A DNA stretch of 64,000 nt from Chryseobacterium bernardetii (GTDB lineage: Bacteria > Bacteroidota > Bacteroidia > Flavobacteriales > Weeksellaceae): NCBI RefSeq assembly GCF_003815975.1, contig NZ_CP033932.1, forward strand, positions 3,577,501-3,641,500. The letters run 5' to 3'. Under the pieces are notes generated by a model, which was not told the DNA's origin, ran no database searches, and saw only the letters and a program-made list of their open reading frames with translations. Made by a program: the position numbers and the translations under genes. Shown here in pieces: positions 25,889 to 33,760 of the stretch (position 1 is its first letter; each line of letters starts with the position of its first letter).

Positions 25889-26652
25889 ATAAAATAGGTA
25901 TTATAGGATATGGATGGCTGGGGTCCAGAATTGCAGCATCCTTGTCAAACAGATATGAAATATACGCAACCACCACAACGGTTGAAAAAGCAGAAGAGCT
26001 TAGTGCTAAAGGCGTATATGTCCAGGGAGTTAATTTTCCGGATTATCAGCTTAGTGAAGCATATCCTAAATGGGAAGCTCTGGAAAGTCTTGATGTTCTG
26101 ATTGTTACCATTCCAATATCAGAAAAAAGCTGTTGTATAAGCTCTCTATACAATAGAATCCAGAACTTATCTGCTTTTATTGGTGATTTTAAAGGACAGA
26201 TGTTTTTAATGAGCTCTACAGGTGTGTATCCGGATATGCCGAAAGAGTTTCATGAAGAGGATGTTCCGGTTGAAAAAGTTTCAGGAGAACGAATGGTAAA
26301 AAACAAATACCCACAGGTGAATATACTGAGGCTTGGCGGATTGATGGGAGATAACAGGCTTCTTAAAAATTATAATGTAGCTAACCTGGACTTTGCAGTT
26401 AATCATATACATTATAAAGATATTGCCGGTATTCTCTCAAAGATGATCGAAAACGGAACAAAAGCGGCCTTATATAATGTAACAGCTCCACTTCATCCGG
26501 CTAAGTTTCAGGTTATTGATGCTCAGGAAAATAATGAGAATGGGGAAGAGGTAACAGAAGTAAAAGGAAAGGTTGTTCTATCTTCGAAATTGGTTTCAGA
26601 ATTAGGATATGTGTTTGAATATCCTGATCCAAGAAAATTCCATGAGATTTAA
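25885..26652 (+). CDS. NAD(P)-binding Rossmann-fold protein, atypical SDR family
   Basis: A 255-residue cytoplasmic protein. It starts with a dinucleotide-binding motif GIIGYGWLGSRIA (about 4-16) and continues with LMSSTGVYPD, like the YeeZ-type atypical short-chain dehydrogenases and epimerase-like proteins. The usual YxxxK catalytic pair is not evident. The substrate is unknown. It is translationally coupled to the OhrR-like regulator through an ATGA overlap, which suggests a role in oxidative or electrophile stress; this is inference from position only. Confidence 0.7.
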   Translation: MNKIGIIGYGWLGSRIAASLSNRYEIYATTTTVEKAEELSAKGVYVQGVNFPDYQLSEAYPKWEALESLDVLIVTIPISEKSCCISSLYNRIQNLSAFIGDFKGQMFLMSSTGVYPDMPKEFHEEDVPVEKVSGERMVKNKYPQVNILRLGGLMGDNRLLKNYNVANLDFAVNHIHYKDIAGILSKMIENGTKAALYNVTAPLHPAKFQVIDAQENNENGEEVTEVKGKVVLSSKLVSELGYVFEYPDPRKFHEI

Positions 26653-26689
26653 TTTGAACTAAAGAGCATTAAGATCTTGTCAAATTCAA

Positions 26690-26746
26690 TAGGAGTGCGC
26701 TTTAGCCCATTCAAAAAATCAAAAAATACATTGGCTTCAGCCAAAA
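26690..26746. repeat. Possible interspersed intergenic repeat
   Basis: Between two convergent genes lie a GCTTTAGCCC core and, 22 bases later, TTGGCTTCAGCCAA, which folds on itself. Such GGC-TTA/TCA-GCC palindromes are the kind of short element that recurs between genes in Chryseobacterium genomes; that it does so here cannot be shown from one window. Confidence 0.3.
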
Positions 26747-26749
26747 CCA

Positions 26750-26790
26750 TAAAAAAGCCTCCGAAGTTTTCCCAGAGGCTTTTATTTATA
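26750..26790. terminator. Bidirectional terminator between convergent genes
   Basis: A stem AAGCCTC/GAGGCTT (26755-26761 and 26775-26781) with A-rich sequence on the left and T-rich on the right, so it can act on both strands. It separates the reductase gene from the nucleoside phosphorylase gene. Confidence 0.75.
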
Positions 26791-26803
26791 TGTCTACAAA
26801 ATA

Positions 26804-27658
26804 TTATTTGATAATTCTATCCAATACCCATTCAATAAGATTCTTCTCAGAATTATGGTGGTCTGTAGAGAATTCTCCACGTCTTCTGTTGGCCACTACG
26901 TTGTTAACGGTAATTGCTTTGTGGCCTAATAATTTTGAAAATGCATAGATGGCAGATGTTTCCATTTCAAAATTGGTAACACCTAGGTCATTTAATGTTT
27001 CAAGGAACTTATCATCTACTGCCTTTAGACGAAGCTGTCTTCCCTGTGGAGCATAGAAGCCTGGGAAAGTAGCCGTATTTCCGTGGTATTTGGCGTCTTT
27101 ATAATATTCACCCATTTCTTCTGCCCAATCTGAGAAGTAAAGCATCGGTTTGATTTTTTCGTAAGGGAATCTTTCCAGAAAACTTTTAGAAAACTCATTT
27201 TCGAAACTATAATCCTGGTAGAAGTGCATTAAACCATCTAATCCTACTACGTTTTGAGTAACCAGCATATTGTCAACCTGTACATCTGGATTTACACTTC
27301 CACAAGTTCCCATACGGAATAACTCAAGAGCTTTGTGCTCAGTTTTAAATTCCTTGTTTTTAAGATCAATATTAACAAGGGCATCCAGTTCATTCATTAC
27401 GATATCGATGTTCTCAGTTCCGATACCGGTAGACATTACAGTAATTCTCTCACCACGCAGGGTACCTGTATGGGTATAAAATTCTCTTTTATTTTTTTTG
27501 ATTTCTACGGTGTCAAAATATTTTGAAACCTTTGCTACTCTGTCCGGGTCACCCACAAGGATGATTTTATCAGCAATATCTTCAGGTAAAAGATTCAGGT
27601 GGTATACACTTCCGTCTTCATTCAGAATAAGTTCTGAAGCAGCAAGTTTGTTTAGCAT
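26804..27658 (-). CDS. Nucleoside phosphorylase, uridine phosphorylase-like
   Basis: A 284-residue enzyme of the PNP/UDP phosphorylase family I. It has the phosphate-binding opening ILVGDPDRV, then MSTGIGTENI, RMGTCGSV for phosphate and ribose contacts, and NFEMETSAIYAF, where Met and Glu bind the ribose. It splits a nucleoside with phosphate to give ribose-1-phosphate and the base. The sequence resembles uridine phosphorylases more than purine ones, but the base-specificity residues are not clear to me. It lies 19 bases downstream of a gene for a small exported protein, probably in one transcript. Confidence 0.85.
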   Translation of the reverse strand: MLNKLAASELILNEDGSVYHLNLLPEDIADKIILVGDPDRVAKVSKYFDTVEIKKNKREFYTHTGTLRGERITVMSTGIGTENIDIVMNELDALVNIDLKNKEFKTEHKALELFRMGTCGSVNPDVQVDNMLVTQNVVGLDGLMHFYQDYSFENEFSKSFLERFPYEKIKPMLYFSDWAEEMGEYYKDAKYHGNTATFPGFYAPQGRQLRLKAVDDKFLETLNDLGVTNFEMETSAIYAFSKLLGHKAITVNNVVANRRRGEFSTDHHNSEKNLIEWVLDRIIK

Positions 27659-27677
27659 AATTTATATTTTTTTGTTT

Positions 27678-28160
27678 TTAATCAATGAAAATTGCCTCTT
27701 TATAAGGTGAAGCCATAAGTTGGTAAATAGAATCATATTCTTCAACAATCCTTTTTTGTCCGCCCATCACTTCATAGACGGTAATAACAGATTTTTCAAT
27801 ATTATTGGGGTCTTTCCTTTGTGAAGTGATCTCATAAAAATGATTGTCTTTATTGAGAACAGAAACCAGCTCTTCTTTGGTTGAATTATTAGAAGACATC
27901 ATCCCTGGAAATTCCATAACCACATCTTTAAGTTCTGTATAGCTTTTATAAGGTTTGGTTACTCCATTAGAATAGACATAAACATTGGGTACAGGCTTAT
28001 CCTGTTCCAAACGAACCAGATAATAATCATTTCCTTTTTTTTCAGCATATACAGCCATTTCCTGTTGCTTCGCCGGTTTATCCGCTTGCTTTTTCTTTTG
28101 TGAAAATGCAGTAAGCGAAAGGCAACTTGCTGCAACAGCAAACAATAGTTTTGTTTTCAT
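27678..28160 (-). CDS. Exported protein of unknown function
   Basis: A 160-residue protein with a signal peptide (cut near AFS-QKKK, about residue 20) followed by a lysine- and glutamine-rich segment and a mixed alpha/beta domain. I do not recognise the family. It is probably periplasmic. It precedes the nucleoside phosphorylase by 19 bases. No metal-binding or catalytic motif is visible. Confidence 0.6.
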   Translation of the reverse strand: MKTKLLFAVAASCLSLTAFSQKKKQADKPAKQQEMAVYAEKKGNDYYLVRLEQDKPVPNVYVYSNGVTKPYKSYTELKDVVMEFPGMMSSNNSTKEELVSVLNKDNHFYEITSQRKDPNNIEKSVITVYEVMGGQKRIVEEYDSIYQLMASPYKEAIFID

Positions 28161-28368
28161 AATCCTATTTTAGTTTTGATGTGTTGAATTTAAATAAAAA
28201 AATCCTCTCCCAATAACCTCTCGCCATTATTTTACCGGTAATTTAGAATAAACCGTTCCTTAAAGAATAATGAATCTGATTTCGGGGTTTAAAATTAGTA
28301 AAAAATATTGTATCAGAAATATAATCATTATTTAATCTGCTATTAAAATTAAGATAATATCAGATGAA

Positions 28369-28376
28369 TAGCTTTG
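28369..28376 (+). promoter_or_regulatory. -7 promoter box of the di-heme peroxidase gene
   Basis: TAGCTTTG, a perfect TAnnTTTG match, 13 bases before the start codon. Confidence 0.5.
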
Positions 28377-28389
28377 TCGTTAAAAATTA

Positions 28390-30219
28390 ATGAGAGCTTA
28401 TCCACTGCTTATTATGATCCTTTTGACAGGGTTTTCAGTAATGTCTTTTAATCCTGTTTATCAAGGAAAAAAAAGTGAGAATACATTTATTAATAAAGGA
28501 TTGTCTGATTTTAAGGATAAGCTTGAGCAGCTCAAATCAGATGTCCGTAAGTTCTCTGAAGACCGTATTTCCGTTAAAGAATTGCAGGCATCACTAAAAA
28601 GTACAAGAAATTCATTTAAGGAAATTGAATTCTATATTGCCTACCATTATCCGGAATTTACTAAAACACATTTGAATGCTGCTCCCATATTTCATATTGA
28701 AGCAGCAGGAACATCAGCCTATACACTTCCACCAGAAGGATTGCAGGTATTGGACGAACTGATATTTTCTGAAGAAGCGGTGGATGAAAAAGAAAAGATT
28801 AAAACCATTACTGATTTTTTATATAACAGTTATTCAGGCTTCTACCTGAGTGCCATGAAAAACGGGATGAGTAAAGGGAACAATAAAACATTGCCTTTGC
28901 GTATAGAATTGATCAGAATATATTCCCTTGGAGTAACAGGTTTTGATACGCCCGGTTCCCTGAATATCTCCGAAGAAACCAGCCATGCCCTTTTGGGAAT
29001 ACAGAAATACATTAATGATGATCCTTATTTTAAAAACTATACTATTGAAAAAGCAGACAATACCTTAACAGAAGCTGTAAGCTATCTTTCAAAGAACAAA
29101 GATTTTGAAACCTTTGACAGAATTAAGTTCTATAAAAAATATATTCAGCCCCTGTATGAAGAATTAGGAAGATGGGATGGGAGACCTGATGATTTGAAAG
29201 AGTTCTCAGGCTGGAATGTCAGCAATAAAAATCTTTTCAGCAGTGATTTTTTAGACCCTTATTTTTATACTTTGCTAAAGTCTTCAGAGGATAATACGGA
29301 TCTTCGTAATCTTGGGAAAGCCATTTTCTATGATCAGAACCTAAGTGGTAACGGAAAAATGAGTTGTGCTACCTGCCACCTTCAGGAAAATGCCTTTACA
29401 GATCTTAAAGCCAAATCCCCAAGTAATGTGGAAGGGAAAACGGTGCTGAGAAATTCACCTTCTTTATATAATGCAGTTTTTGCAAAAAGGTTTTTCTATG
29501 ACCTTCGTGCCTTCTATCTGGAACAGCAGGCTGAACATGTGATTTATAATGAAGATGAATTTAATACAAGCTATGAAAGTATTATTCAGAAGTTAAAAAC
29601 CAAGACTGAATATAAAAAGGCATTCCGTACTGCTTTTAAAGATGGGAAGATTAGCAAAGAAAATTTTTCAAAGGCATTAAGCTCTTATGTTGCCTCTTTA
29701 TATTCTTTTGACAGTGATTTCGACCGTTTTATGAGAAATGAAAAGAATGTTTCTGAGGATGTAAAAAAAGGATTCAATCTGTTTATGGGAAAAGCCAATT
29801 GTGCAACCTGTCATTTTGCGCCTCATTTTTCAGGACTAGTACCGCCATTATTTAATGAGAATGAGTCTGAAGTTCTTGGAGTAACCACAAAACCAATAAA
29901 ACACCTTCCTGTAGAACTGGATCAGGATGTAGGAAGAGGGAACAGTCCGGTAAAAAAAGAAAAGTCATGGATCTATGATTATTCATTCAAAACCGTTACC
30001 GTGAGAAATATTGCCCTTACAAAACCTTATTTTCATAATGGGGCTTTTAATACGTTGGAAGAAGTGCTTGATTTCTATAATGAAGGAGGAGGAGAAGGCC
30101 TGGGATTAAAAATGAAAAATCAGACATTGTCCGCGGATAAATTAAACCTTACCCAAACAGAAATGAATCAGATTATTGCCTTTCTCAATGCTCTTACCGA
30201 CGTGAGTAAAGCAAAGTAG
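28390..30219 (+). CDS. Di-heme cytochrome c peroxidase (CCP/MauG family) with N-terminal extension
   Basis: A 609-residue exported protein (signal peptide about 1-20). Two heme-attachment sites are present: CATCH at residues 326-330 (followed by LQENAFTD) and CATCH at 471-475 (followed by FAPHFSG). The C-terminal FHNGAFNTLEEVLDFYNEGG is a conserved CCP/MauG feature. The usual CCP is about 330 residues; here an additional helical region of nearly 280 residues precedes the first heme. It probably reduces hydrogen peroxide in the periplasm or oxidises a protein partner as MauG does. The extension may bind a partner or act in iron or peroxide metabolism; I do not recognise it. Confidence 0.85.
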   Translation: MRAYPLLIMILLTGFSVMSFNPVYQGKKSENTFINKGLSDFKDKLEQLKSDVRKFSEDRISVKELQASLKSTRNSFKEIEFYIAYHYPEFTKTHLNAAPIFHIEAAGTSAYTLPPEGLQVLDELIFSEEAVDEKEKIKTITDFLYNSYSGFYLSAMKNGMSKGNNKTLPLRIELIRIYSLGVTGFDTPGSLNISEETSHALLGIQKYINDDPYFKNYTIEKADNTLTEAVSYLSKNKDFETFDRIKFYKKYIQPLYEELGRWDGRPDDLKEFSGWNVSNKNLFSSDFLDPYFYTLLKSSEDNTDLRNLGKAIFYDQNLSGNGKMSCATCHLQENAFTDLKAKSPSNVEGKTVLRNSPSLYNAVFAKRFFYDLRAFYLEQQAEHVIYNEDEFNTSYESIIQKLKTKTEYKKAFRTAFKDGKISKENFSKALSSYVASLYSFDSDFDRFMRNEKNVSEDVKKGFNLFMGKANCATCHFAPHFSGLVPPLFNENESEVLGVTTKPIKHLPVELDQDVGRGNSPVKKEKSWIYDYSFKTVTVRNIALTKPYFHNGAFNTLEEVLDFYNEGGGEGLGLKMKNQTLSADKLNLTQTEMNQIIAFLNALTDVSKAK

Positions 30220-30244
30220 TCAAATATGTAACTTGTATTGAGGT

Positions 30245-31033
30245 CTAGGCTTTTGATATTGTCTTAAAATCTGTAGGCCTCATATGAGTTAATTGCTGGA
30301 AATTATTGCTGAATGCAGAGATATTTGAATAACCAATTTCATAAGCTATTTCCGTCATACTCAAATCGGTATCCTTTATAAGCTCCATAGCCCGGATAAC
30401 TCTCAACATTTTTAAATACTGAATAAAAGTGATATGCAGTTTTGTTTGAAACAATCTTGTTAAGCTTCTCACACTCATCCCAGATAACTTTGCAACGTCT
30501 TCTAATGTAAGGCTTTCATTTAACCTATTTCTAAGATAGCCGGTAATAGCATTAAGCCGCTGATCTTCTGTTGTGGGAAGCTGAATTTGAAATTTTTTAA
30601 GATTTTCTTTTGCTAGTAACTTCTTAAGCGTTGATAAAAACTCAAACTCCCACGACCCCTTTTCATAATCTCCTTGCCATTTCTCACTGAAAGAAAGCAT
30701 TTCTGATAACAGTTTACTCACCGGATAAATTCCTAATTCATCATAAAAACCATCCGTTTCTTCTCCCGGAAAATAGATATTGATAATATACAGATCCTGT
30801 GTATTAAACATCAGATTATGAGAGTAATTTTTAGGAATCCATATATAATGATTAGACGGAATATAGAAATCCTTTTCGTTTGTCTGCAAATAGGCAATTC
30901 CGCCATAAACCAACAGCAATTGAGCCTTATCATGCTGATGAGAAGGAAAACGCTGTTCAGTCTGCTGCCGCATCACCAGGATCGAATCAGGATTTTGATC
31001 AATAATATTGATTAATTGGTTAAGAATTTCCAT
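30245..31033 (-). CDS. AraC-family regulator with cupin-like sensor domain
   Basis: A 262-residue protein, counted from the ATG at 31031-31033. The longer frame begins inside the divergent operon and adds a 35-residue hydrophobic stretch, and a perfect -7 box lies right upstream of the chosen start, so the shorter form is right. The N-terminal domain (about 20-110) is a cupin (RFPSHQHDKAQLL, SNHYIWIPKNYSHN) that would bind a small ligand; the C-terminal AraC domain has two helix-turn-helix units (TLEDVAKLSGMSVRSLTRLF and SMTEIAYEIGYSNISAFSNN). It is divergent from the efflux operon and most likely controls it. Confidence 0.88.
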   Translation of the reverse strand: MEILNQLINIIDQNPDSILVMRQQTEQRFPSHQHDKAQLLLVYGGIAYLQTNEKDFYIPSNHYIWIPKNYSHNLMFNTQDLYIINIYFPGEETDGFYDELGIYPVSKLLSEMLSFSEKWQGDYEKGSWEFEFLSTLKKLLAKENLKKFQIQLPTTEDQRLNAITGYLRNRLNESLTLEDVAKLSGMSVRSLTRLFQTKLHITFIQYLKMLRVIRAMELIKDTDLSMTEIAYEIGYSNISAFSNNFQQLTHMRPTDFKTISKA

Positions 31034-31038
31034 CTGGC

Positions 31039-31046
31039 CAAATATA
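31039..31046 (-). promoter_or_regulatory. -7 promoter box of the araC-type gene
   Basis: The minus strand reads TATATTTG, a perfect -7 match only five bases upstream of the ATG at 31033. The transcript would be leaderless or nearly so. Confidence 0.5.
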
Positions 31047-31092
31047 ACAAATATTAGGCTAATTATATAAAAAGATGATTTTACATGTTGGA

Positions 31093-31100
31093 TAATTTTG
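31093..31100 (+). promoter_or_regulatory. -7 promoter box of the efflux operon
   Basis: TAATTTTG, a perfect -7 match, 24 bases before the first small gene of the operon. It lies within the 90-base divergent region shared with the AraC-family regulator. Confidence 0.55.
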
Positions 31101-31124
31101 CTCTGTAAATAACAACATAGTATT

Positions 31125-31358
31125 ATGAAACAATACACAGTAAGTTCTCATACAGAGACTGAAATAAAAGATGAACATTGTGATAATCAATTACAGCGTT
31201 CAGCAGGAGAAACGGATGCAGTGAATATCTACAGACTGGCTTGTACTTATTCAAGCCCTTTTATGCCAATGATAGATTTAACCTTTGCCCTGGAAGAATT
31301 GATGAAGATTGTTAAGAATTGGTTAGCTGCTAAAAAGAAAAGTGCAACGCAACTATAA
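31125..31358 (+). CDS. Small protein of unknown function, first gene of efflux operon
   Basis: A 77-residue frame that starts just after a promoter box and ends 9 bases before the TolC-like gene. It has no signal peptide and no membrane segment. The first half is polar (TETEIKDEHCDNQ); the second half is an amphipathic or weakly hydrophobic helix (MIDLTFALEELMKIVKNWLAA) with a lysine-rich end. I do not recognise a family. Its place between the promoter and the three efflux genes argues that it is a real, co-transcribed gene, but a leader or regulatory role is open. Confidence 0.55.
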   Translation: MKQYTVSSHTETEIKDEHCDNQLQRSAGETDAVNIYRLACTYSSPFMPMIDLTFALEELMKIVKNWLAAKKKSATQL

Positions 31359-31367
31359 GGAAAGCCG

Positions 31368-32702
31368 ATGAAACAATTTAGAACCATCTCAATTCTTAGC
31401 ATACTGTTGCTGCTGTTGGCACAATCTCTTAATGCCCAGAAGACAGAAAATGCCCGGCCATTAAGTCTGGAAGAAATATGGAAAATTACCGAAGCGAATA
31501 ATCGTCAGTTAAAACTGTCAGATTTAAATCTTCAGCAAAGCAAACTGGAAGTACTTGAAGCAAAGGATCATTGGCTTCCCGAGCTTTCGGTAGGCGGAGA
31601 GGTAAGGCTCAATTCTAAATTTCTTATTTATGACAATGGCCTGTTCTCATCCCCACAGGATGTGCCTGTAAAAGGCTATGGTTACGGAGTAGGATACAAC
31701 TTAAATTTTAACCTTTTTAACGGAGGTAAAGACCGGAGAGACATTCTAATGAAAAAGGAAGAAGAGTCGCGGAAAAAATATGAATTTGATCTGCAAAAGT
31801 ACAATGTGAAATACAGTGTTGCGGCTGCTTATTTCGATTTATATAAGTTTTTGCATTTTTATGATCTTCTGGACGCAGAAATTGAAACAGAAAAGAAACA
31901 GTTAACAGTCATAGAAAGTCTGCACAGAAACGGTATCTTACTAAAGAGCGATGTGCTGAGGACTTCAGTAAAATTGTCACAATTAGAACTGAATCTTTCT
32001 GATATTAAAAAGAAGATTGAAATTGCCAAACAGCGTATCAATATTCTGATAGGACATGAAAATGATGCTGAGGTGATTATTTATTATAAGGAGCCTGTAG
32101 AGTCAGATACCTTCACAAATATCGGTTACAGTGATTATATAGATATGGCTCTCAATCAATCACCGGATTATAAGATGGTGAATAGCGATATCCAATGGAG
32201 CGAACTCAATATCAGACAGGTTAAGGCTGTGTTATTGCCTAAAGTTTCACTGTTTTCAAATTACAATTATACCTATCCGCAGATTTCCTTTTATCCTTAT
32301 TCAAATAATTTATGGGGATTTGGGCAAACAGGAGTTAAAGTACAGTTTTCTCTTGATAATTTATACAAAAGCAAACACTCTGTCGCCCGTGCTCACATTA
32401 TCAATATCCAGGCAAAAGAAAAAGCCGGCATAAAAAAAGATGAAATATCACTCCAGGTAAAAGAAGCTTATTTGCAGGAACAACAGGCTTTGGAAAACGT
32501 AAAAACTGCCATGGGAAATATTAAAAAAACATCTGAAGCTGTCCGGGTTATCAGGAGCAGTTATCTCAATCAGGAATCTCTCCTGACTGATCTTCTGGAA
32601 GCCGAAAATGCTTTACTGGAAGCTAAATTTAATGTAACAGCAGCACAGGCAAACGTAAAGCTTACACACATCAGATTATTAACCATTGTAGGAATTCTTT
32701 AA
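31368..32702 (+). CDS. TolC-family outer-membrane efflux protein
   Basis: A 444-residue protein with a signal peptide (cut after LNA, about residue 23). Two long coiled-coil helical halves with the TolC/OEP pattern are seen: an N-terminal one starting at LSLEEIWKITEANNRQLKL and a second around SLQVKEAYLQEQQALENV. The beta-strand regions are GYGYGVGYNLNFNLFNGG and VKVQFSLDNLYKS. It would form the outer-membrane channel of the tripartite pump encoded with the HlyD-type adaptor (9 bases downstream) and the MFS pump. Confidence 0.92.
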   Translation: MKQFRTISILSILLLLLAQSLNAQKTENARPLSLEEIWKITEANNRQLKLSDLNLQQSKLEVLEAKDHWLPELSVGGEVRLNSKFLIYDNGLFSSPQDVPVKGYGYGVGYNLNFNLFNGGKDRRDILMKKEEESRKKYEFDLQKYNVKYSVAAAYFDLYKFLHFYDLLDAEIETEKKQLTVIESLHRNGILLKSDVLRTSVKLSQLELNLSDIKKKIEIAKQRINILIGHENDAEVIIYYKEPVESDTFTNIGYSDYIDMALNQSPDYKMVNSDIQWSELNIRQVKAVLLPKVSLFSNYNYTYPQISFYPYSNNLWGFGQTGVKVQFSLDNLYKSKHSVARAHIINIQAKEKAGIKKDEISLQVKEAYLQEQQALENVKTAMGNIKKTSEAVRVIRSSYLNQESLLTDLLEAENALLEAKFNVTAAQANVKLTHIRLLTIVGIL

Positions 32703-32711
32703 TACAAAATT

Positions 32712-33758
32712 ATGAACAAAAATAAAACAGATAAAATTATAGTAAGGCTAACCCAATGGCTGGGAATAACATTATTTATCGGGATAATCATTTGGGGAGC
32801 TGTATTTTTCCTGAAAGGATATCAATATGAATATACCAATGACGCTCAGGTTGATGCATACCTGTCACCAGTAAATGCAAAAGTTGGCGGGTATATCCAT
32901 AAAATTTATTATAAAGATAATCAGAAGGTTAAAAAAGGAGATACACTTGTGGTTATTGAATATGACGAGTATGGACTTAAAAGAAATGCCGCATCAGCAG
33001 AATTGATGAGCTCACATGCAAAAATACCTATTCTGGCCTCAAACGAAGAAACACAGATTAAAAGTATTGAAGTTATAAAAGCACAGTTGGCAGGGGTAAA
33101 AGCAAGACTGAACCAGCAGCAAAAAGAATTTGACCGTTATAAAAATCTGTTGGCCGATGAATCTACCACACAACAAAAATTCGATAACATCAGTACATCA
33201 TTGTCTATCACACAAGCTGATTATGACCAGGCTAAAGCTTCTTTGCAGGTGGCAGAATCCAAATTAAATGATTTGAGAGTGCAGCGTAATGCGATAGAGG
33301 CAGAAATAAAAATAAAAGAAGCTCTTCTTCAGAGACAGGAACTGGATATAAGATATACTGTTATTACGGCACCATTTGACGGACAAATTGGTAAAAAAAG
33401 CATTCAGGAAGGTCAATTGATACAACCAGGCCAGACATTGGCATTTTTAGTCAATAGAGCTGAAGAAAAATGGGTGATGGCCAATTTTAAAGAAACACAA
33501 ATTGAAAAATTTAGAATCGGACAATCAGTATCCATAGAAGTTGATGCTTTCCCGGATAAAAAATTTAATGGTGTAATTGAATCGCTTTCTCCAACCACTG
33601 GTTCCCGTTATTCATTGCTTCCTCCCGATAATGCCACCGGTAATTTTGTTAAAATCATTCAGCGTATTCCTGTTAAAATTAAACTCACAGATACACCCGA
33701 AAGGTTAGAAAAGCTTTCTGCAGGAATGAATGCAAATGTTTATGTTTTAAAAGAGTAA
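32712..33758 (+). CDS. HlyD/EmrA-family membrane fusion protein
   Basis: A 348-residue periplasmic adaptor anchored by one N-terminal membrane helix (about 15-33). It has the biotinyl-lipoyl halves (VNAKVGGYIHKIYYKDNQKVKKGDTLVVIE split by the hairpin, then YTVITAPFDGQIGKKSIQEGQ), a long alpha-hairpin between residues about 90 and 210, and the EmrA-like beta-barrel (WVMANFKETQIEKFRIGQSVSIEVD). It links the MFS pump in the inner membrane to the TolC-like channel. The next gene begins 2 bases after its stop, so the two are tightly coupled. Confidence 0.92.
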   Translation: MNKNKTDKIIVRLTQWLGITLFIGIIIWGAVFFLKGYQYEYTNDAQVDAYLSPVNAKVGGYIHKIYYKDNQKVKKGDTLVVIEYDEYGLKRNAASAELMSSHAKIPILASNEETQIKSIEVIKAQLAGVKARLNQQQKEFDRYKNLLADESTTQQKFDNISTSLSITQADYDQAKASLQVAESKLNDLRVQRNAIEAEIKIKEALLQRQELDIRYTVITAPFDGQIGKKSIQEGQLIQPGQTLAFLVNRAEEKWVMANFKETQIEKFRIGQSVSIEVDAFPDKKFNGVIESLSPTTGSRYSLLPPDNATGNFVKIIQRIPVKIKLTDTPERLEKLSAGMNANVYVLKE

Positions 33759-33760
33759 TA

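Noticed and set aside
31034..31138. Longer start for the AraC-family regulator
   Set aside because: It would overlap the divergent operon, adds an unrelated hydrophobic stretch, and the -7 box lies just upstream of the shorter start.
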